DNA of 64,000 nt from NCBI GenBank assembly GCA_963781785.1, contig CAWAHD010000001.1, forward strand, positions 1,984,001-2,048,000. Direction: 5' to 3'. The stretch comes from CAWAHD01 sp963781785 (GTDB taxonomy: Bacteria; Planctomycetota; Planctomycetia; Isosphaerales; Isosphaeraceae). Shown piece after piece: positions 27,201 through 35,638 of this stretch (position 1 is its first letter; each line of letters opens with the position of its first letter). The notes beneath the pieces are model-generated. The model was not told the DNA's origin, did not search any database, and saw only the letters and a program-made list of their open reading frames with translations. Position numbers and translations under genes: made by a program.

Positions 27201-30200
27201 CGTCCGACGCCGAGAACGACTCAACCCTGAACGCGACCAGTTCGGGCCAGATCACGTTAACCAGCGGCACGATCATCTTGACCAACGTCAACGTGAGCGC
27301 GACCGCGTCCGGTACGATCGCTGGAGGCACGTTGCGACTACTGCCCGGCAGCACGCTGTCCGGCACCAGCACGATCCAGGCCAATGTGACGAGTGCCGGC
27401 GCGACGGCTCCTGGCGACAATGGAACCGGCGTGCTGACGATCGACGGCAGCTTCACGCAGTATGGAGCCGGAGCTCTCGACGTCGTGCTGGCCGGGACGA
27501 CTGTTGGCACGCAGTATGATCAGCTCGCTGTCACGGGTGCGACGCAGTTGAGCGGCACGATCGCGATCTCGTTGAGCGGTGGATTCACGCCGGCGGTTGG
27601 CAACCAGTTCTCGGTGATCACCTACGCGTCACAGTCCGGCGAGTTCTCCACGTATGACGGGCTGAGCTATGCAACGGGCGCGACACTACAGACCGTCTAC
27701 GCAGCGACCGCCTTCAAGCTGACGGCCGCGAACGCCGACGTTCGTGCTTTCCCGATCACCGGCCTTTTGACCAGCAAAGATGGGGACGCGACTTCCTTCA
27801 CCGTGGTGCTCGCCACGCAACCGAGTGCCAATGTGACGCTCAATCTGAATTCCAGCAACACCTCCGAGGGGACGGTCTCACCGGGCACGTTGACGTTCAC
27901 GCCCGCCGACTGGAATGTCGCACAGACCGTCACCGTGACCGGTGTCAACGATGGTCAATCGGGCAGCACTCCCTACCAGGTCGACTTCTCGCCGGCGGTG
28001 AGCACCGACACGAGCTATAGCGGCCTTCAGCCGGTCAGCGTGTCACTGACGAACCTGCCCGCAGAAGTCGAGAATATCGCCGTGACCAACCTCGCCGTCA
28101 GCCCCACGAGCGGGCTCAACTCCGGCTCAAACCTGACCATCACCTGGGATGACTCGAACTCAGGGAACATGCCAGCGATTGCGGCACAGGATGACCAGGT
28201 CGTCATCACGAACACGACGACAGGGGATACGCTTGTTACCGCGGCGGTGGAAACGGATCCGAACATCGACGGCGTGCTCGAGCCGGGGGCCTTACTGGCC
28301 GAGCAGTATTCGTTCACGCTACCGGCCGGTGCCGACGGCGTGGGCAACTTGCAGATCGCCGTCACGGCAAACGTCAATTACTCCGCCTTCGAATCCGCGG
28401 CCAGCTTGACCAACGCCAACCTGCGAATCTACACGAACGGGACCGACTACCCCGCTGCGCCGACCACACTGACTCTGGGCGGCGTCGACTTCGCACTCAT
28501 ACCCGATGGAACGACCACCTCGAGCGTCGGGGTCTTGCTGACTGCGGCAAGCGGTACGTCGTTTGACATTCCGGTCAACATTGCCGGCGGCACGGTGCTC
28601 AACACGCTGATCAATTCGGCCTACGGGACGGCCGGCGTCACCGTCGGCACCGTGGAAGTCAAGGGGACTGGTGGTCTCGATGCCACCTTCTCTCTCGTCG
28701 AAGGAACCAACATCCGCGACCAGAACAACGGTGTCTACGAGAATTCGATTGCACCGGGCACTCCGACGGCGTCGTTTGGCGGCGGGCAGGTTCGCCTGGA
28801 CTTGCAAACATTTACACTGCCCAGCGCGTTTGCGACATCCCGGATCACGGACATCATCCTCACAAGCAGCGGAGGGATCCCCGCAGGCGAGCCATTTCTG
28901 GCCGCGGCGACTGTGACGACGGCGTCGGGCCCGGCGCAGCTCGTTCTGCTGGGCAGCGGGGTGGCCCCTGACGTCACGAACTCCCAGAAGATCACCGTCG
29001 TCTCGGGAAACCTTACCCCCGGCCAGGTGTCGGTCGCCCTCGATCCCGGCAGCGAGACCGGAGCGAAAGAGAACAATCTGACCGACGACACCACGCCCAC
29101 GTTCGATGTCACCGTCAACGAGGCGGGTGTGATCCAGGTCGATTTCAAGGGAGACGGAACCAGCACGACGTCGCAGACAGTCACGGCGGCGGGCGAGTAC
29201 ATGTTCACAGCACCGGCACTGGCCAACGGCGGCTATACGGCCAAGGCGACCCTCACGCCGACAGGTGGCAGCCCGGTGACCGCCAGCGTCAGCTACACCA
29301 TCGACACCACACCCCCCACGCTCGTGCAGGGCGTAGCGACCGAGCAGGGCCCCCTCGATTCGCGGACGCTCGTCTTCAGCAAGAACATGTACGCCGCGAC
29401 GATCGACGATTCGGCGATCGCAATCTCCGGCCCGGGAATCACGGGCTCGGTCGAGCCGGAGTCGGTGATCGGCTCGGGCACGACCTACGCGGTGACCTTC
29501 GCCTCGCCCCTCACCAAGGGAGGGACCTATACCCTCACCCTCGCCCCGGCAATCACCGATCTGGCGGGCAATTCGATCGGCGCTCAGGTCACCGATCAAT
29601 TCCAGCTTACTCCCGACACCACGCCGCCCGTGGTGAGTGCGGTCAGCCCGTCCGGGCTCACGAGCGCCAATGTCTCGAGCCTTTCCGTCTCGTTCGACAA
29701 AGCGATCAACCCCAGCACGTTCACCAGCTCCGAAGTCACGATCGACGGACCATCCGGCGCGATCGCCGCCGGCTCGAGCACCATCACCGAGGTCGACTCT
29801 GCCGATTACACGGTTTCCTTTCCCACCCAGACCGAGGAGGGGACCTACAATGTCTCGATCGGCGGGCCGGGGGTGCTCGACATTTCCGGCAATTCGATGA
29901 CCGCCGCCTACCAGACTAGCTTCACGATTGACCACACGGTCCTGGCGGTGGTCTCGGTGAGTCCCACGGGCACCGTGAGCGAAGTCGTGGATTCCATCGC
30001 GGTGACGTTCAATAAGGCAATGAAGCTATCCACATTGAACGGGTCGACCATCACATTGACCGGGCCGGGCGGGGCGGTGGCGGTGGGGCAGGGCTCTCTC
30101 TCAAGCGGCGACACGTACTTGATCCCGATTCAGCCGCAGCGGGCCAACGGCTCGTACCAGCTCACGATCGGCACCGGAGTGGAAGCCCAGGAGGGAACGC

Positions 30201-33200
30201 TTCTGGGCACCGCAGTTCGGGCGTCGTTCACGGTGTCCCTTCCGGATCTGGTCACCAGCGCGGTGAGCCCGTCGGTGAGCTCCGCCGAATTCGGCGCCAC
30301 GCTGGGCGTCGGTTGGACGGTTACCAATAGCGGTACATCGAGCGCAACGGGCCCGTGGATGGACAATGTGTACCTGTCGGCCACCCAGGCGCTCGGGGCA
30401 AGTGCCATCTACCTGGGCTCATTCACGGCCGAGAGCGGCGCCGTGCTTTCCCCTGGCGGCAGCTACACGGGACAGGCGACCGTGCAGCTTCCCGTCAACT
30501 CGTCGCTCGTTGCTGGCACGTACTACCTGGTCGTGCTCACCGACGCCGGCGGCGTGGTGAACGAGTCTGACGTGACCACCCAGGTGAGCAGCGCTGCGAT
30601 CACCCTGGCGGCGGCGCCGGCGCCCGATCTGGCAGCCTCGAATGTCACGTCATCGCTGACGACCGCACAGCCCGGTCAGTCAGAGTCGGTCACCTGGCAG
30701 GTTGAAAATGTCGGCGGCTCGCCGGCGACCGGCTCGTGGACGGACGACGTGTATCTTTCGCCCGATGGCAAGCTGAATGACGCCACCCTGCTGGGGTCGA
30801 CGACGAAGATTTCCGGACTGGCAGCGAGTGCCTCCTACGACGGTTCGTTCACCGTCACGCTCCCGAGCACACTGGCCGACGGCTCTTACCAGGTCATCGT
30901 TTTGACTGACGCCGGCGACGCCGTCGCGACCGACCCGAACCGGGCCAACAACCAGAGCAGTGCGCCCGAGCCGCTCGTCTTCGGCCATGTCGATCTGGTG
31001 CCGGCGATCACGTCGGCCCCGGCGTCGGCGACGTCGGGGGCATCGATCACCGTCAACTGGTCGACGACCAACAAGGGGAGTGCGTCGACCTTGAACGGCT
31101 GGGTTGATGACGCGTACCTCTCGTCCACTGACCAAGTTACCTCGAGCTCCCTGCTCCTGGGCACAGTCGCCCAGTCCGGGCCGCTCGCACCGGGCCAGAG
31201 CGCCACGGGATCCCTGACGGCGACGATTCCGCTCGGCGACGGCGGAACCTACCAGATCATCATCATCGCTGACGCCAGCAACCAGCTCATCGAGCCTGGC
31301 GGCGTGGCGAACTCCACGTCCCGGGCGATCACGATCGCGCTGGCTCCTTATGCCGTCCTGGCCGTCAGTCATGTCGTGGCTCCTGCGCAGACGATCGGCG
31401 ATCCGGCGTACGCGACCATTTCCTGGACCGTCACCAACACCGGCACCGGGACGGGCCAGACGAGCTCCTGGACAGACGCGATCATTGCGTCCCCGTCGGA
31501 CAATTACGCTGATCCCGATGCCGTGACTCTGGCCGAGTATCCCCATACCGGTGCGCTGGCCGTCGGCGCGAGCTATACCCAGACCGAGAGCGTCTTGATG
31601 CCGCCGGGCTTCGCCGGCCTTTACCACCTGTTCGTCGAGAGCGATGTGAACGATGTGGTCTTCGAGAACGGCTCGAGGGCCGCGAACGTCGCCCAGGCGC
31701 CCAACGAGTTCGGCGTCATGCCGGTTCCCTACGCCGACTTGGTCGTGTCGTCGATCGTGGTTCCTCAGAACGCCGGCAGCGGACTGCCGGTCAATGTCAC
31801 GTGGACGATCACCAACCAGGGAATCGGCCTCACGAGCGTGCCGACCTGGGACGACGACCTGGCGCTGGCGAGCGATCCGGCGGGCACGAACATCATTCAG
31901 GATTACGGCCTGTTTAACCATCTCGGTCCCGTTGGCCCCGGCGGTAGCTACGTCCGGACGGCCCAGGTGACCTTGCCCAACGGTTTAAGCGGTACGTACT
32001 ACTTCGTGGTCACCGCGGCCGCGAGCAATCCGCCGTTCGAGTACATCTACGGCAACGGCACCGATAACATCACGATCTCGGCGCCGTTCACGATCAACTT
32101 CACGCCGCCACCGGATCTCACCGTCACGAACGTCAGCGCCCCGACCACTGCCGAGGAGGGAAGCGCGATTCAAGTGGGCTGGACCGTGCAGAACGTCGGG
32201 CCCGGCCCCGCCACAGGCGCGTGGCAGGACGAAGTCGTACTTCAGCAGGAGGGCCAGCCCAGTTCCCAGTACTTCGTGCTCGGCACGTTCAATAACTTCA
32301 ACAGCCTCGGGTCGGGCAGCCAGTACAGCCGTACCCAAGTTGTGAACCTTCCGGTTCACATCAGCGGACTCTACAACGTCGAAGTGATCACCAACGACGA
32401 CGGCACGCTGTTCGAGAATGGAGCGACCAACAACACCGGCATTGCGCCCAACCCCCTGACCGTGACGGTCATGCCGCGGCCTAATCTGGAGGTTGCCGCC
32501 ATCGACGCTCCCTCGAGCGTTAACGCCGGAGGCTCGTTCGCGGTCACTTACACCGTGATCAACCAGGGAAATGCACCCACGACCAGCAACTGGGTCGACA
32601 ACGTCTACCTGTCGCTCACGCCCTACGTGGCCGATGACTCGATCTTGATCCAGTCGCTCCCCAACCAGTCGGCCCTGACGCCGGGTGAAGAGTACCAGGC
32701 GACGACGGTTCAGGTGACGGTGCCGGACCGCTACGCCGGCACGGTCTACGTGATCGTGGACGTCGATGCCGATCAGCAGGTTGACCAGTGGCCTGGCGGC
32801 ACGATGAACGTGCAGTACCAGCCGATCCAGGTGAACGCGATTCCGTTGCCCGACCTGGTCGTGAGCAACGTCGTCGTGCCGACCCAGGAAATTGCCGGCA
32901 GCACGTTCAACGTCAGTTACACAGTTACCAACCTGGGCTCCGGGCCAACCCTGGAAAATGCCTGGACCGATTCGGTCTGGCTGTCGCGCGACAAGACTCG
33001 GCCGATCCCGGCAAACGGGGACATTCTGCTCGCTCAGTTCCCACAGGAGGGCGCCCTGGCTCTGGACGCGGGCTACGACCAGACGGTTTCCGTCACGCTG
33101 CCGATCGATCTTCCGCCGGGGACGTACTACATCACCCCGTGGACGGATACGTACTCGGTGGTCCTGCAGACCGAGCTGGCGGTGAATGTCAATCCTGATG

Positions 33201-35638
33201 ATCCCAACAACATCCAGAACGACAATTACAGGGCGGCCCCGATCGCCGTTCTCGCTCCGTTGCCTGACCTGACGGTCACATCCGTGACCGCACCAACCAC
33301 GGCCCTGGGCGGCACCGATATCACGGTCAACTGGACGGTCGAGAACATGGGGACCGGCATCGCACAGCCGACCGGCTGGATCGACACGGTCTACCTCACC
33401 AACGACCCGACCGATCCGCTTGACCAGAATGCCATCACGATGACGCTCGGCTCGGTCACGCACACGACGGTGCTCAATTCCGACGCATCGTACAACGCGA
33501 CTCTGACAGTTGAACTGTCGCCTTCGGCGGTCGGCGAGTACATCGTCGTCTACACCGACGCTCCCCAGCCGGAGCTGACCTCACCCGTCAATCTCGTCAC
33601 GGAAGTCTCCGAGACCAACAATCTCAAGGCGGTCCCGATCACGGTCACACCGGTGCCCGCCGATCTTGTGGTCACGAACGTCTCTATTCCCAAGGTGAAC
33701 GACTCCGGCGAGAGCATGACATTCAGCTACACGGTCGAGAACGAGGGACCGTATCCGGTCTGGGCGGGCACAGAGTACTGGACCGATTTCATCTGGATTT
33801 CTCCCGAGCCGACGTTCGACCGTCAGGACGCGTCGTTCCTGGGCCAGACGACTCACGCCCAGACCACGCCCCTGGGCGTCGGCCAGAGCTACACGGTCAA
33901 TTATACCGTCACGCTTCCCCCGGGCACCGGCGGCCAGTATTACCTGTACATCGACCTGGATGCGCACAACGACCTGCCGCCTGCCCTTTATGTGTACCAG
34001 GCACGTCTGGAGACGACCGACTGGTGGCCGGCCAGCACGGGGGACAATTCTTACTGGCTGAGCGAGTTCACCGAGTGGGCGTTCGAGAACCCCAACAACA
34101 ACCGCATCGCCACGCCCTTTAACATCACTTACAGCGAACCCGACTTGACGGTGACGAACATCACGGTGCCCTCAGGCGTAGAGTCCGGCACGACCATCCC
34201 GATCACCTACACGGTGACCAACCGGGGCACGCGCGCAACGCGCACGGCGAGCTGGACCGATCGCATCTTCCTGTCACAAGATCCCTCGCTCGATGTCTAC
34301 GACACCGAGCTGGGTTCGGCGAGCTACGGGCAGGTTCTGGCTGCGGGTGCGTCTTACACCGAGACGGTGGACGTCCGCGTTCCCGACGGCATCCAGGGGA
34401 ATTTTGACATCATCGTCTACGCCGATTCCGACGCCACGACCGACTACGAGGTCCAGAGCGACATCGGCTATGGGCTCTACGGCATCCAGATCGGCGCAGC
34501 CAACGAGCTCAATCCCTACGACCTGGCATCTCACGCGATCCGCAGCCTGGGGCGTGGAAACGTGCCGCAATACGAAGACGAGGCCGACAAGATCGCCTCG
34601 GTGCCATTACCGGTCACGCTGGCACCGGCGCCCCTCTTGCAGGTGACGGCATTGAGCGCCGACGACAGCGGCGGCCACGTCTACCAGGGGCAAACGCTCG
34701 ACGTCACGTACACCGTGACCAACAATGGTGCTGCCACGCCCTCGACCGAGCCCGACTGGAACGACCTGATTTATTTCTCGGCCGACACGAACCTCGATTT
34801 GCAGGCCGACGTTTACCTCGGGTCGGTCGAGCACCAGAATGGCCTGGCCGCAGGCGCAAGCTACACGGTGACGACCCAGGTGCAGGTGCCGACCGATTTG
34901 AGTGGCCCGTATTTCCTGTTCGTGATCACCAATCCGCCTGTGGACAGCCCGATCGGCCAGGTCTTTGAAGGAGGTGGAGCGAACCAGTTCAACGACTTGT
35001 ATCTGGCTCCGCCCTTGATCATCGACCCGCCGCCGCCGTCGCAGCTCGTGGTCACGGGTATCACGCTGCCGAGTCCGGCAACGGTGAAGTCGGGCGACCC
35101 GTTCAATGTGACCTGGACAGTCACGGACGAAAGTCAGACTAACCCCGCGCCCGGAAGCTGGTCGGATGCGGTCTATATCGGCACCGGCACCACCTGGAGC
35201 ATCAGCGACATTTACGTGGGGACCGTGCTGCACACCGGAACGCTCGAGCCCGGTGACAGCTACACCTGCACGCTCGCGGCGGTCCTGCCGTCCCTGGCGC
35301 CCGGCCAGTATCACATCTTTGTGCGCACAGATATTTATGATCAGCTTTCCTTGCCGCCGGGCGTGCCGGATTCGACGAAGACGACTGCGTCGGCCAACCT
35401 GCTCACCGTGGTTGTTGACAGCCTGACCCTGGGTGTGCCGTATTCGACGACCCTGTCGAGCGGCCAAGACCGCTTGCTTCAAGTGACTGTGCCCGCGGAC
35501 GCCACGCTCCAGGTCACGCTCAGCTCGAGTGCCTCGGCGCAACCAACGAGATCTTCCTCAAGTTCGGTGCCGCGCCGACCGAGTCGGTCTACGACGCCGC
35601 CTACCAGGGGGGGCTTTCCCCCACGCAAACGGCCGTGA
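24278..35638 (+). CDS. Giant secreted multidomain protein, part 1 (LEPR-XLL, repeats, CARDB)
   Basis: 3786 residues in this frame; the natural protein continues in parts 2-5. The N-terminus is basic and carries MEFLENRLLLAQ (about residues 36-47), a LEPR-XLL-type signal of large planctomycete surface proteins. Then come a WTGGGDGKTWQDGSNWS start of a beta-helix-like region, five 145-residue repeats (about 195-920), an autotransporter-like strand region (about 1050-1130), a Calx-beta-like part, three Big_5-like domains (about 1675-1985) and 13 CARDB domains (about 1988-3708; signature PDLxVxxVxxP...VxWTVxNxG...WxDxVYLS). The frame ends in a PPC-like domain where one base is missing near 35535. 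It is probably an adhesin or surface scaffold; CARDB domains are linked to cell adhesion. Confidence 0.85.
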   Translation: MTEMSRPKSPRNSPAGAKSAPPRTSHRKRAHWHRLAMEFLENRLLLAQDLWTGGGDGKTWQDGSNWSLNAAPGSSDSAVINVANSLTILYNGSSSIENVTDNANAALDITGGSLTVTSGASQLSGSLTVAPGATLAASGMDVSFAASGSTTVNGANLYAQSGASLTLSGATSYNGGNGSTLEAGGSGSVLDLSKITTLTGASGYSTLGISAQSGGDVNLSNITSQPSGRIYAYSDGTTSVIDFSKLLELSSDAESDSGFEAQGGGSILAGALTTLARGDIQLDDNMSSITTSAITSITSSNLTVYGGGDLAFPKLSQFAESSGVTLLSSGTGSDLDLTSVTTLTGGSGYATVAVDAESGGKVDLSNVTSQPSGRIYAYSDGTSSVIDFSKLPEVYSDAESDSGFEAKEGGSILAGALTTLDRGDIQLDDNMSSITTSQITNITSSNLTVYGGGDLAFPKLSQFAESSGVTLLSSGTGSALDLTSLTSLTGGSGYATVAIDAESGGKVDLSNVTSQPSGRIYAYADGTSSVIDFSKLPELYSDAESDSGFEAKGGGSILAGALTTLDRGDIQLDDNMSSITTSQITSITSSNLTVYGGGDLAFPKLSQFAESSGVTLLSSGTGSDLDLTSLTTLTGGSGYATVAIDAESGGEVNLSNVTSQPTGRIYAYSDGTSSVIDFSKLLELYSDAESDSGFEAKEGGSILAGALTTLDRGDIQLDDNMSSITTSAITSITSSNLTVYGGDDLAFPKLSQFAESSGVTLLSSGTGSDLDLTSLTSLTGGSGYATVAIDAESGGEVDLSNVTSQPSGRIYAYSDGTSSVIDFSKLPELYSDAESDSGFEAKGGGSILAGALTTLDRGDIQLDDNMSSITTSQITSITSSNLYVYGGGDLAFPALSQFSNPGGATAEASGSGSVLDLSTLTMFTGGTGYSTLFFDAASGGTVNLRKLSSDASGCTSFTASGTGSVVNLSSLTTLASDAENDSTLNATSSGQITLTSGTIILTNVNVSATASGTIAGGTLRLLPGSTLSGTSTIQANVTSAGATAPGDNGTGVLTIDGSFTQYGAGALDVVLAGTTVGTQYDQLAVTGATQLSGTIAISLSGGFTPAVGNQFSVITYASQSGEFSTYDGLSYATGATLQTVYAATAFKLTAANADVRAFPITGLLTSKDGDATSFTVVLATQPSANVTLNLNSSNTSEGTVSPGTLTFTPADWNVAQTVTVTGVNDGQSGSTPYQVDFSPAVSTDTSYSGLQPVSVSLTNLPAEVENIAVTNLAVSPTSGLNSGSNLTITWDDSNSGNMPAIAAQDDQVVITNTTTGDTLVTAAVETDPNIDGVLEPGALLAEQYSFTLPAGADGVGNLQIAVTANVNYSAFESAASLTNANLRIYTNGTDYPAAPTTLTLGGVDFALIPDGTTTSSVGVLLTAASGTSFDIPVNIAGGTVLNTLINSAYGTAGVTVGTVEVKGTGGLDATFSLVEGTNIRDQNNGVYENSIAPGTPTASFGGGQVRLDLQTFTLPSAFATSRITDIILTSSGGIPAGEPFLAAATVTTASGPAQLVLLGSGVAPDVTNSQKITVVSGNLTPGQVSVALDPGSETGAKENNLTDDTTPTFDVTVNEAGVIQVDFKGDGTSTTSQTVTAAGEYMFTAPALANGGYTAKATLTPTGGSPVTASVSYTIDTTPPTLVQGVATEQGPLDSRTLVFSKNMYAATIDDSAIAISGPGITGSVEPESVIGSGTTYAVTFASPLTKGGTYTLTLAPAITDLAGNSIGAQVTDQFQLTPDTTPPVVSAVSPSGLTSANVSSLSVSFDKAINPSTFTSSEVTIDGPSGAIAAGSSTITEVDSADYTVSFPTQTEEGTYNVSIGGPGVLDISGNSMTAAYQTSFTIDHTVLAVVSVSPTGTVSEVVDSIAVTFNKAMKLSTLNGSTITLTGPGGAVAVGQGSLSSGDTYLIPIQPQRANGSYQLTIGTGVEAQEGTLLGTAVRASFTVSLPDLVTSAVSPSVSSAEFGATLGVGWTVTNSGTSSATGPWMDNVYLSATQALGASAIYLGSFTAESGAVLSPGGSYTGQATVQLPVNSSLVAGTYYLVVLTDAGGVVNESDVTTQVSSAAITLAAAPAPDLAASNVTSSLTTAQPGQSESVTWQVENVGGSPATGSWTDDVYLSPDGKLNDATLLGSTTKISGLAASASYDGSFTVTLPSTLADGSYQVIVLTDAGDAVATDPNRANNQSSAPEPLVFGHVDLVPAITSAPASATSGASITVNWSTTNKGSASTLNGWVDDAYLSSTDQVTSSSLLLGTVAQSGPLAPGQSATGSLTATIPLGDGGTYQIIIIADASNQLIEPGGVANSTSRAITIALAPYAVLAVSHVVAPAQTIGDPAYATISWTVTNTGTGTGQTSSWTDAIIASPSDNYADPDAVTLAEYPHTGALAVGASYTQTESVLMPPGFAGLYHLFVESDVNDVVFENGSRAANVAQAPNEFGVMPVPYADLVVSSIVVPQNAGSGLPVNVTWTITNQGIGLTSVPTWDDDLALASDPAGTNIIQDYGLFNHLGPVGPGGSYVRTAQVTLPNGLSGTYYFVVTAAASNPPFEYIYGNGTDNITISAPFTINFTPPPDLTVTNVSAPTTAEEGSAIQVGWTVQNVGPGPATGAWQDEVVLQQEGQPSSQYFVLGTFNNFNSLGSGSQYSRTQVVNLPVHISGLYNVEVITNDDGTLFENGATNNTGIAPNPLTVTVMPRPNLEVAAIDAPSSVNAGGSFAVTYTVINQGNAPTTSNWVDNVYLSLTPYVADDSILIQSLPNQSALTPGEEYQATTVQVTVPDRYAGTVYVIVDVDADQQVDQWPGGTMNVQYQPIQVNAIPLPDLVVSNVVVPTQEIAGSTFNVSYTVTNLGSGPTLENAWTDSVWLSRDKTRPIPANGDILLAQFPQEGALALDAGYDQTVSVTLPIDLPPGTYYITPWTDTYSVVLQTELAVNVNPDDPNNIQNDNYRAAPIAVLAPLPDLTVTSVTAPTTALGGTDITVNWTVENMGTGIAQPTGWIDTVYLTNDPTDPLDQNAITMTLGSVTHTTVLNSDASYNATLTVELSPSAVGEYIVVYTDAPQPELTSPVNLVTEVSETNNLKAVPITVTPVPADLVVTNVSIPKVNDSGESMTFSYTVENEGPYPVWAGTEYWTDFIWISPEPTFDRQDASFLGQTTHAQTTPLGVGQSYTVNYTVTLPPGTGGQYYLYIDLDAHNDLPPALYVYQARLETTDWWPASTGDNSYWLSEFTEWAFENPNNNRIATPFNITYSEPDLTVTNITVPSGVESGTTIPITYTVTNRGTRATRTASWTDRIFLSQDPSLDVYDTELGSASYGQVLAAGASYTETVDVRVPDGIQGNFDIIVYADSDATTDYEVQSDIGYGLYGIQIGAANELNPYDLASHAIRSLGRGNVPQYEDEADKIASVPLPVTLAPAPLLQVTALSADDSGGHVYQGQTLDVTYTVTNNGAATPSTEPDWNDLIYFSADTNLDLQADVYLGSVEHQNGLAAGASYTVTTQVQVPTDLSGPYFLFVITNPPVDSPIGQVFEGGGANQFNDLYLAPPLIIDPPPPSQLVVTGITLPSPATVKSGDPFNVTWTVTDESQTNPAPGSWSDAVYIGTGTTWSISDIYVGTVLHTGTLEPGDSYTCTLAAVLPSLAPGQYHIFVRTDIYDQLSLPPGVPDSTKTTASANLLTVVVDSLTLGVPYSTTLSSGQDRLLQVTVPADATLQVTLSSSASAQPTRSSSSSVPRRPSRSTTPPTRGGFPPRKRP
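24862..27036 (+). repeat. Five tandem 435-bp coding repeats
   Basis: The TCGGG of ACTCGGGATTCGAGGC (and its variants) recurs at 25046, 25481, 25916, 26351 and 26786, exactly 435 bp apart each time, equal to 145 codons. Units 2-5 are nearly identical over most of their length; the first half of unit 1 and the end of unit 5 have diverged. The encoded unit contains DLSNVTSQPSGRIYAYSDGT and GDIQLDDNMSSITTS. Because the period is a multiple of three the frame is kept. Confidence 0.95.

Noticed and set aside
28319..29935. Long open frame (538 codons) on the - strand inside the giant gene
   Set aside because: It mirrors the codon bias of the + strand gene, is rich in Arg, Gly and Val without domain pattern, and the + strand has clear Ig/Big_5-like domains here.
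31985..33463. Long - strand open frame (492 codons) opposite the CARDB array
   Set aside because: Shadow of the CARDB coding strand; composition is arginine-rich and repeats with the CARDB period.
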